Source: Actinomadura rifamycini DSM 43936 (lineage in GTDB: Bacteria; Actinomycetota; Actinomycetes; Streptosporangiales; Streptosporangiaceae). Taken from it: a DNA stretch of 64,000 nt. The stretch lies in the NCBI RefSeq assembly GCF_000425065.1, contig NZ_KE384300.1, positions 38,559 through 102,558 on the forward strand, written 5' to 3'. This document shows positions 58,315 through 64,000 of the stretch, in pieces. Numbering within the stretch: position 1 is the first letter of the stretch; every line of letters starts with the position of its first letter. The position numbers were made by a program, and so were the translations under genes. The notes under the pieces were generated by a model. It saw only the letters and a program-made list of their open reading frames with translations. It had not been told where the DNA came from and did not search any database.

Positions 58315-58902
58315 TCAGGCGAGCCCGCCGTACCCGCCCCGGTAGAAGATCAGCGGGTCGTCGTCGCCGTGCTTGTCGAGCTCGTGCACCCGGGCGACGA
58401 CGATCACGTGGTCGCCCGCGGCGTGCTCCTGCTCGACGGAGCACTCGATCCAGGCGAGGACCCCGTCGAGCAGCGGGGCGCCGCCCGGCGACCCGGTCCA
58501 GCCGATGCCGGCGAACTTGTCGGCGCCGCGGGCCGCGAGCCGCCGGCTGACGTCCTCCTGCGGTTCGCCGAGGATGTTCACGCACAGCCGTCCGGCGGCG
58601 CGCAGCCGCGGCCACGTCGTGCTGGTGTGCGCGACGCAGAACGCCACGAGGGGCGGGTCGAGGGAGACGGACGTGAAGGAGTTCGCGACCAGGCCCAGGG
58701 GGCTCCCGGTGCCCGGCTCCAGGGCGGTGATGGCGACCACGCCGGTGGCGAAGCGGCCCAGGACCGCGCGGAACCGTGCCGCGTCGATGTCGGTGACCGG
58801 CGGCGCCCCGGACGGCGCCGCGCCGCCCGGGCCCGCGGTCGTCGGGGGCGCGGTCGTCGGGGGCGCGGTCGCCGGTGATGCCGCGGCGGCTCCGTCGAGC
58901 AT
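58315..58902 (-). CDS. Flavin reductase family protein
   Basis: A 195-residue FMN-binding split-barrel protein, like HpaC and HsaB. DIDAARFRAVLGRFATGVVAITALEPGTGSPLGLVANSFTSVSLDPPLVAFCVAH is the classic flavin reductase opening; CVNILGEPQEDVSRRLAARGADKFAG and HVIVVARVHEL follow. An Ala/Thr/Pro-rich N-terminus of 30 residues precedes it. ATG 58902 follows GAGGAGGG, so I prefer it to upstream starts. It would supply reduced flavin to an oxygenase. No oxygenase is adjacent, but an FAD-linked oxidase gene lies 203 nt upstream. Confidence 0.9.
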   Translation of the reverse strand: MLDGAAAASPATAPPTTAPPTTAGPGGAAPSGAPPVTDIDAARFRAVLGRFATGVVAITALEPGTGSPLGLVANSFTSVSLDPPLVAFCVAHTSTTWPRLRAAGRLCVNILGEPQEDVSRRLAARGADKFAGIGWTGSPGGAPLLDGVLAWIECSVEQEHAAGDHVIVVARVHELDKHGDDDPLIFYRGGYGGLA

Positions 58903-59105
58903 GGACGCATTCCCTCCTCGTGGCGTCGGCGCGTCGCGCGGTGCCGCACGGTGCGCGGTGCATGGCGGGCCCGTACCGGCGCTCGTCCGGTCGCAGGCGC
59001 ACGTCCAGTACAGCCGACCAACGGGGACGCTGATTCCCAAAGGGGACGAACTCCGTCAAAGGTCCTGGTCGGGCCTAGGTCGGCGGTCGGAGGGGACGCC
59101 CGCGC

Positions 59106-60491
59106 TCAGGGGCGCGGGGCGGGTTCGATGTTCTGGTTCGCGCGGAAGAAGTTGTCCGGATCGTAGGTCCGCTTGATCTCCGCGAGCCGGTCGTAATGGC
59201 CGCGGTACGTCGCCAGGACCCGCTCCCGGCCCTCGCCCGCTCCGATGAAGTTCACGTACGAGCCGCCCATCGAGTACGGGAGCAGGGCGTCCCAGTAGTC
59301 GACGCACCACCGGCGGATGGCCTCGGCGTTGGCGGGGTCGGGGTCGACCCCGGCGAGGACGCCGGACCAGACGGCGTCGCGGTAGCTCCACGCGGTGGCG
59401 TCCGGGTCCGTCCGGTGGGCGGCGCCGTCGACCGGGTAGAGGTGCATGAGCGACAGGGACGTGGGGACCTTCTCGCCGTACTCCAGGTGGACGTCCAGAG
59501 CGGCGTCGGGGATGCGGTCGAAGAAGTGGCCGCGCCAGTACCACTGGTAGCCGGGCGGGATCAGGTCGTCGAACATGCTCTGGATTGCGGGGTAGGGCAT
59601 GGGCGACGCGAAGTGGAAGGCGGGCGGGCCCGGCTCCCCGCTCGTGGCGAACGTCTCCTCGAAGCGGTCCGGATCGCCGGTGCGGCACCACACGACCCCG
59701 CACATCGTCCGCCCGTGGATCTCCTCGGGGAAGGGCGGGGCGGGCGGGATGACGAACATGGTGTAGAAGCCGTACACGTCCTCCGGCGCCCGGGGGAGGA
59801 ACTCGCGGTACCAGGAGAGCACGTCGCGGGTGCGTTCGACGGGCCACACGGTGATCGCCATCCCGACCGTGTCCACCGGGTGGAGCCGGTAGGTCAGGGA
59901 GGTGACGACGCCGAAGTTCCCGCCGCCGCCGCGCAGCGCCCAGAACAGGTCGGGGTGCTCGTTCTCGTCGGCGGTGACGAACCGCCCGTCGGCCAGGACG
60001 ACGTCCGCGGCCAGCAGGTTGTCCACCGTCAGCCCGTACTTGCGCGTGAGGTAGCCGTGGCCGCCGCCGAGGGTGAGGCCCGCGGCGCCGGTCGAGGACA
60101 CGATCCCGGCGGGCGTGGCGAGCCCGAAGGCGTGGGCCGCGTGGTCGAGGTCGCCGAGCAGGGCGCCGCCGCCGACCTGCGCGGTCCGGGCGGCGGGATC
60201 GACGTGCACCCACCGCATCGGCGACAGGTCGATGGTGACGCCCTCGTCCACCAGGCAGAGCCCCGGCCCGCTGTGCCCGCCGCCGCGGACGGCCGGTTCC
60301 AGCCCGGCGTCGCGGACGAGCGCGACCGCCGCCATCACGTCCGCGGCGTCCGCGCACCGCACGATCGCGGCCGGATGCTTGTCGATCATCGCGTTGTAGA
60401 CCTTGCGGGCCTCGGCGTACGCGGCGTCCCGCGGATCGATGACCGGTCCGCGCAGGCTGGAGCGCAGCGCCTCCACTGTCGCGCTGTTCAT
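59106..60491 (-). CDS. FAD-linked oxidase, berberine-bridge type
   Basis: A 461-residue PCMH-type flavoprotein. The flavin His is in VRGGGHSGPGLC, and STGAAGLTLGGGHGYLTRKYGLTVDNLLAADVVLADG is the FAD-binding core. The C-terminus carries the BBE motif NFFRANQNIEP. In bicovalent members a Cys sits in GxCxxVG; here that position reads GIVSSTG, so the flavin is attached only through His. Such enzymes oxidise sugars, alkaloids or polyketides. ATG 60491 follows GGGGAG. An AT-rich promoter with TATATG lies near 60627. Confidence 0.9.
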   Translation of the reverse strand: MNSATVEALRSSLRGPVIDPRDAAYAEARKVYNAMIDKHPAAIVRCADAADVMAAVALVRDAGLEPAVRGGGHSGPGLCLVDEGVTIDLSPMRWVHVDPAARTAQVGGGALLGDLDHAAHAFGLATPAGIVSSTGAAGLTLGGGHGYLTRKYGLTVDNLLAADVVLADGRFVTADENEHPDLFWALRGGGGNFGVVTSLTYRLHPVDTVGMAITVWPVERTRDVLSWYREFLPRAPEDVYGFYTMFVIPPAPPFPEEIHGRTMCGVVWCRTGDPDRFEETFATSGEPGPPAFHFASPMPYPAIQSMFDDLIPPGYQWYWRGHFFDRIPDAALDVHLEYGEKVPTSLSLMHLYPVDGAAHRTDPDATAWSYRDAVWSGVLAGVDPDPANAEAIRRWCVDYWDALLPYSMGGSYVNFIGAGEGRERVLATYRGHYDRLAEIKRTYDPDNFFRANQNIEPAPRP

Positions 60492-60656
60492 GATGTTCTC
60501 CCCGGACGAGCCGAACCGCACGGCCGGGCGCCCGCGGCGGCCGCCGGTGCGCTCCGCGCCGTGCCGGCCTGTACGCAGGCCGCCCTGCCCGGCCCTCCGC
60601 AAGGGAAAACCGCACAACTGGACATATAGCAACAAATGGGTTTAAAGGTGCTTGGG

Positions 60657-61817
60657 TCAGGGGCGGCGGGACGGCTCGGCGGACGCGGCCGCCGCGCCGT
60701 ACCCCATCCCGAGCGCCATCCCGGACGACGCCGCACGCAGGCAGCCCAGGACCAGCCGGCCCGCGCGCGCCGACCGCGCCCGCGTCCGCGCGGACACCCG
60801 CGGCCCCTCGCGCAGCACGGCCCACGCCGCCCACCCGACCGCGACCACCGCCCAGTACGACACCAGCCGGTACAGCGCGACGGCCGCGACGGCCGCGGCC
60901 GGCCCGGCGCCCAGCGCCGCCAGGGCCGCCGCCATGCTCGTCTCGACCGCGCCGAGCCCGCCCGGCAGCAGCGGCAGCGCGCTGCCCGCCGCCTGCGCCG
61001 CGAAGTACGCGAGCGCGACGCCGTGCGGCGGCACCGCGATCCCCACCGCCTGCGCCGCCGCGAACAGCGCCAGGATGTCGAAGGCCCAGTTGAGGACCGC
61101 CAGCGCGGCGAGCGCCGCCCAGTCGCGCCCGGACGGCCGCAGCACGTCCCGCGCCTCGGCCAGCGCGGCCGCCGCCCGCGCCGCGCGGGGCGCCACGCGC
61201 GGGTGCGCCACCGCCCTGCCGCCCGCCCGGCGCAGCGCCCCCGCCGCCGCGCGGCGCGCGCCCGGCCGCAGCAGCACGGGCGCGGCGAGCAGCGCCGCGG
61301 CGACCGGGACGGCGAGCGCCGCCAGCACCGGTCCGCGCGAGCGCGGCTCCGCCAGCAGCGCCGCCGTCCCGATCGCGGTGTACGCCGACGTCGTGATCAC
61401 ACCGCCCGCCAGGATCACCGCGGTCGCCAGCCGGGCCGGCGCGCCGCCCCGCCGGAACTGCCGGAACGTGTAGACGACGCTCACCGCGGGGCCCGCCGGG
61501 AGGGTCGTCGACAGCGCGTTCCCCGCGTAGGTGATCGCGAAGGCGCGGCGCAGCGACATCCGCAGCCCGCCCACCCGCAGCAGCCGCCGCTGCAGCCGGG
61601 CGAACGCGCCCATCGACCCCGCGCCGCCCACCACGACCAGGACCAGCCACAGCGGCTCGGCCCGCCCCGCCGCGGCCCGCAGCGCGCCCGGATCGGGGAG
61701 CCGGTCGCGGTTCAGGACGAGCGCCGCGACGGCACCCAGCACCAGCGCCCACTGGACGGCGACGCCCGCGCGCCGCCACCGCGGCGCACGAGGCTTCTCC
61801 GCGACCACCCGCTCCAC
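60657..61817 (-). CDS. YbhN/AglD-like (LPG synthase TM region) membrane protein
   Basis: A 386-residue membrane protein of the UPF0104 type with about eight membrane segments. The family landmarks are the polar-hydrophobic ITYAGNALSTTLPAGPAVSVVYTFRQFRR and the later LPLLPGGLGAVETSMAAALAALG. Related domains form the flippase half of MprF; here no synthase domain is attached. The substrate is probably a lipid or isoprenoid-linked molecule. GTG 61817 is the assumed start. No partner gene is adjacent. Confidence 0.82.
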   Translation of the reverse strand: MERVVAEKPRAPRWRRAGVAVQWALVLGAVAALVLNRDRLPDPGALRAAAGRAEPLWLVLVVVGGAGSMGAFARLQRRLLRVGGLRMSLRRAFAITYAGNALSTTLPAGPAVSVVYTFRQFRRGGAPARLATAVILAGGVITTSAYTAIGTAALLAEPRSRGPVLAALAVPVAAALLAAPVLLRPGARRAAAGALRRAGGRAVAHPRVAPRAARAAAALAEARDVLRPSGRDWAALAALAVLNWAFDILALFAAAQAVGIAVPPHGVALAYFAAQAAGSALPLLPGGLGAVETSMAAALAALGAGPAAAVAAVALYRLVSYWAVVAVGWAAWAVLREGPRVSARTRARSARAGRLVLGCLRAASSGMALGMGYGAAAASAEPSRRP

Positions 61818-61907
61818 GCCCGCTCACCCCGCAAGATCCTTTTACGGTGCGAACCTACGGTCGGGGGCGGACATTCCCCGGCGGCCGGGATCCGGAAACC
61901 GGCGCAG

Positions 61908-61952
61908 CCGCTTGCGGCCCGTCCGCTTGCGGCCCGTCCGCTTCCGGCCCGT
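61908..61952. repeat. Three tandem 15-bp repeats
   Basis: The unit CCGCTTGCGGCCCGT occurs at 61908-61922, 61923-61937 and, with one change, at 61938-61952. Each copy holds a small inverted repeat (CCGCTTGCGG). The array lies between a minus-strand gene that begins at 61817 and one that ends at 61974, so it sits downstream of the small acidic protein gene. Confidence 0.8.
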
Positions 61953-61973
61953 CCGCGCCGGGGACGTCCCGGC

Positions 61974-62246
61974 TCAGGGGCGGTTCGTCGGGTTCACCGC
62001 GTCCGACTCGGCGGGGCCGTCCCGGTCGGGCCAGCGCTCGTCCTCGCCCGGCCGGGCGGCCTGCTCGTCGTACTCGGCGACGCTCAGCCCGTCCCGGTCC
62101 TGGTCCGGCTCCTCGATGACGTGGTCCGCGGGCGGATCCTGGACGTACTGCTCGGTCAGGGCGACCTCGTCGGCCTGCTCGTCGTCGCCCATGTCGTCCA
62201 CGTCCGCGCGGAAGTCTCTGTCCTCTCCAGGGTTGCGCTGCCTCAT
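61974..62246 (-). CDS. Small acidic hypothetical protein
   Basis: A 90-residue, strongly acidic protein beginning RQRNPGEDRDFRADVDDMGDDEQADEVALTEQYV and ending ESDAVNPTNRP. It has no cysteine, no hydrophobic segment and is likely disordered. The composition is reminiscent of DUF5709-type proteins, but I cannot confirm that. ATG 62246 follows a G-rich stretch. Codon use matches neighbours, and long competing frames on this stretch are less protein-like. Confidence 0.55.
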   Translation of the reverse strand: MRQRNPGEDRDFRADVDDMGDDEQADEVALTEQYVQDPPADHVIEEPDQDRDGLSVAEYDEQAARPGEDERWPDRDGPAESDAVNPTNRP

Positions 62247-62275
62247 GCCCCCCGGTGTGCCCGCAGCCCGGCGCC

Positions 62276-63841
62276 CTATGCGGCCGGGCGGTCCCGGACG
62301 GCGACGAGCCCGCCGACCACGCCGACGAACGCCGTGCCGTCCGGGCCGATCGTGACCGGCGCCCAGTTGTTGTCGAACCACTTGCCCGTCCCGGTCAGCA
62401 CCTTGTAGACCGTCCGGCCGGTGTGGACGTCGACCGCCGTGAGGTACCAGGCGTCGACGAGGTCGCGGCGCGGCTCCTTCGTGTACACGTACAGCAGCCC
62501 GGCCGGGACCGACACCTTCGGGACGGTCGACGGCGACCGCTCCGCGCTCGTCCACACGGTGCGGCAGCCCGCGCCGCCGGCGTCGACGTCCACGCGGGCG
62601 AGCCCGCCGGTCGGCGCGCCGCCCGGCGGCAGCTCGAAGAAGTTGCGGTAGCCGTGGTTGTTCTCGATGAACAGGCTGTTCCCGTACCCGACCAGCGAGT
62701 TGTCCGTCGCGCTCCGCCCGCTGCCGAACACCGGCTCCCGGCAGACGAGGCTCCCGTCGTCCCGCCGCCGCACGACCACGTTCATCCGGTCGTCGGCGTT
62801 GTCGGTGATCGCCACGTACGCGTCGCCGAGCAGCGTCGGCGTCGTCCCCGACCCCTGGTCGATCTGCCCCGGCTTGCGGCCCGAACCCCGGTCGTACGGC
62901 TCGCGCCACACGGTCCGCGGCATGCCGGTCGCGTCCGCCCGCATCGCGTACAGCGCGTGGTCGGACACGATCGAGACGCCGTCCTCACCGGCGGCGAACG
63001 AGTTCTGGATCCGCTCGCCGCCCGCCAGCCGCGTCGCCCGCACCGTCCCGGTGTCCGGATCGACCGTGCCGAGGCGCCCGCCCCGCGTGACCCACCAGAT
63101 CAGGCCCGTCCAGTCCGGCCCGACCGCGGTGATCGGATCGCACTCGCCCTGCGGCCACGGGTTCGTCCACGTCGCGCAGTCGTGCGGCAGGTACGGGCTC
63201 AGGTCCCAGTCGTCGACGACCTCGAACCGCCACCGCCCGTCCGGCCCCTTCCCGTGGGCGAACCGGCGCAGGTGGAAGTCGGAGTCGGCGAGCACCGCGC
63301 GGTCCTGCGGGTCGAGGTAGTAGTACGCCCCGCCGGACGTGTCGGTGAAGATCTTGTCGAGGCTCAGCGAGAACACCGCCTCCACCGTGGACGGACGCGG
63401 CGGAAGCTCGAACGTCGCGAGATCGTCCAGCGTCCGCGGGTCGATCAGCCGCAGCATGAAGTTCTGCCCGCGCGTGCACTGCGCGACGATCAGCCCGCTC
63501 CGCCGCGCGAACGTCACCGTCGAGCACAGCCCCGGGAGCCCGCCGCCCTTCGCCTCGTCCAGCACCTCCGGGTTCCGGCCCAGGGGCCCGAGGAACGGGT
63601 AGGCGTCGGACGCGTGGCTGTCGGCGTGCATCGACGACGTCCCGACCGGGCCCATGTGCGGGTTCGCCGGGACCGGTTCGCCGGGCAGCGGCCGCGGCGT
63701 CGCCGGACCGCCGACGAACGCGGGGACGCGCCCGGTGCCGGGGCCGTCGGGGATCGGGTCCGCGCCCGCCGCCGCCGCCGACGGCAGCAGCGCCGCCGCA
63801 AGCGCGACGGGAAGCACGGCGGCGAGCAGGGCTCTGCGCAT
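62276..63841 (-). CDS. Secreted beta-propeller-like protein
   Basis: A 521-residue exported protein with signal peptide RRALLAAVLPVALAAALLPSAAAAGA. Repeats with beta-propeller character follow: GLIVAQCTRGQNFMLRLIDPRTLDDLATFELP, GGAYYYLDPQDRAVLADSD, GRLGTVDPDTGTVRATRL, LYVYTKEPRRDLVDAWYLTAVDVHTGRTVYKVLTGTG. The pattern resembles PQQ-like propellers. Six cysteines could form disulphides. ATG 63841 follows GAGGAG. An enzymatic or binding role cannot be assigned. Confidence 0.8.
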   Translation of the reverse strand: MRRALLAAVLPVALAAALLPSAAAAGADPIPDGPGTGRVPAFVGGPATPRPLPGEPVPANPHMGPVGTSSMHADSHASDAYPFLGPLGRNPEVLDEAKGGGLPGLCSTVTFARRSGLIVAQCTRGQNFMLRLIDPRTLDDLATFELPPRPSTVEAVFSLSLDKIFTDTSGGAYYYLDPQDRAVLADSDFHLRRFAHGKGPDGRWRFEVVDDWDLSPYLPHDCATWTNPWPQGECDPITAVGPDWTGLIWWVTRGGRLGTVDPDTGTVRATRLAGGERIQNSFAAGEDGVSIVSDHALYAMRADATGMPRTVWREPYDRGSGRKPGQIDQGSGTTPTLLGDAYVAITDNADDRMNVVVRRRDDGSLVCREPVFGSGRSATDNSLVGYGNSLFIENNHGYRNFFELPPGGAPTGGLARVDVDAGGAGCRTVWTSAERSPSTVPKVSVPAGLLYVYTKEPRRDLVDAWYLTAVDVHTGRTVYKVLTGTGKWFDNNWAPVTIGPDGTAFVGVVGGLVAVRDRPAA

Positions 63842-63943
63842 CGGGCAACTCCTCGTCAGGACGTCGCCCCGTTCGCGCCGCCGGGACGTTCAACGCATCG
63901 TCAGTATGATCGTCCGGGGCGCCCGGATGGTTACCATCCCCGC

Positions 63944-64000
63944 ATGGCCGTGAAAGCAGTGATCTTCGACTGGGGCGGCACCCTGACCCCCTGGCACGAC
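63944..64000 (+). CDS. HAD-superfamily hydrolase, truncated by window end
   Basis: Only the first 19 codons are in the window. They read AVKAVIFDWGGTLTPWHD, the motif I region of a haloacid dehalogenase-like hydrolase. ATG 63944 lies 6 nt after TACCAT (63932-63937), again the leaderless pattern. It is divergent from the secreted propeller gene. Confidence 0.75.
   Translation, partial: MAVKAVIFDWGGTLTPWHD

Noticed and set aside
1..64000. tRNA, rRNA, insertion sequence, integrase or prophage
   Set aside because: I looked for T-arm-like GTTCGANTC segments, transposase motifs and terminal repeats and saw none that hold up.

Overview
The window is very GC-rich, gene-dense DNA with short intergenic gaps, many GTG starts and many leaderless-looking genes. 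It carries the actinobacterial gene order dxr, rip1-type M50 protease, ispG, GNAT. Together with the Methyltransf_19 methyltransferase, F420-type LLM oxidoreductase, PucR and TrmB regulators, and WW-rich small proteins, this points to a filamentous actinomycete, possibly of the Actinomadura / Streptosporangiales kind. That placement is an inference. The window reads as ordinary chromosome: I see no tRNA, rRNA, insertion sequence, phage or CRISPR array.

Layout. 0.1-6.1 kb: methyltransferase and divergent TrmB regulator, PucR regulator, a small WW-rich protein, an orphan PotD-like lipoprotein and a small zinc-ribbon-like protein. 6.2-17.9 kb: orphan histidine kinase with a hairpin over its ribosome binding site, then dxr, rip1 and ispG, then three tandem secreted TAP-like hydrolases, then the GNAT gene that normally follows ispG. 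18.0-21.9 kb: two adjacent XRE-type paralogues, a HipA-like kinase with DUF3037 partner, and a divergent cyclase-family hydrolase. 21.9-28.1 kb: GNAT, PP2C-like protein, LLM oxidoreductase, Q/G/Y-rich DUF4870 protein, thioesterase, AraC regulator and MFS exporter. 28.1-34.3 kb: small enzymes, a Sel1-repeat protein, a two-component system and a HEAT-repeat protein. 34.6-42.2 kb: TetR/amidase pair with a palindromic operator, an Rv2002-like SDR, endonuclease V, a beta-lactamase-fold hydrolase, a flavodoxin-like protein, a Dabb protein, a KstR2-like TetR and a HAD hydrolase. 42.2-52.5 kb: Methyltransf_19 enzyme, Pth2-like protein, secreted M14 carboxypeptidase, zinc-type dehydrogenase and several membrane or unknown proteins. 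52.8-58.3 kb: a sugar-type ABC operon (binding protein, ATPase, permease, second ATPase, ROK regulator). 58.3-64 kb: flavin reductase, FAD-linked oxidase, YbhN-like membrane protein, small acidic protein, secreted beta-propeller and the first codons of a HAD hydrolase.

How the parts work together. dxr and ispG are two steps of the MEP isoprenoid pathway, and the M50 protease is the intramembrane protease conserved between them. The ABC operon has the logic of a ROK-regulated sugar uptake system. The most interesting regulatory signal is a 14-bp motif like the KstR2 operator. It occurs at four promoters: the KstR2-like gene itself with its divergent HAD gene, the steroid-dehydrogenase-like SDR, the LLM oxidoreductase, and an orphan promoter that may make a non-coding RNA. 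Other good signals are a 28-nt element shared at fixed geometry by two of the tandem TAP-like hydrolase promoters, a perfect hairpin covering the kinase ribosome binding site, a leaderless upstream ORF before the GNAT gene, and about twenty genes whose start codon lies 6-8 nt after a TANNNT-like -10 box.
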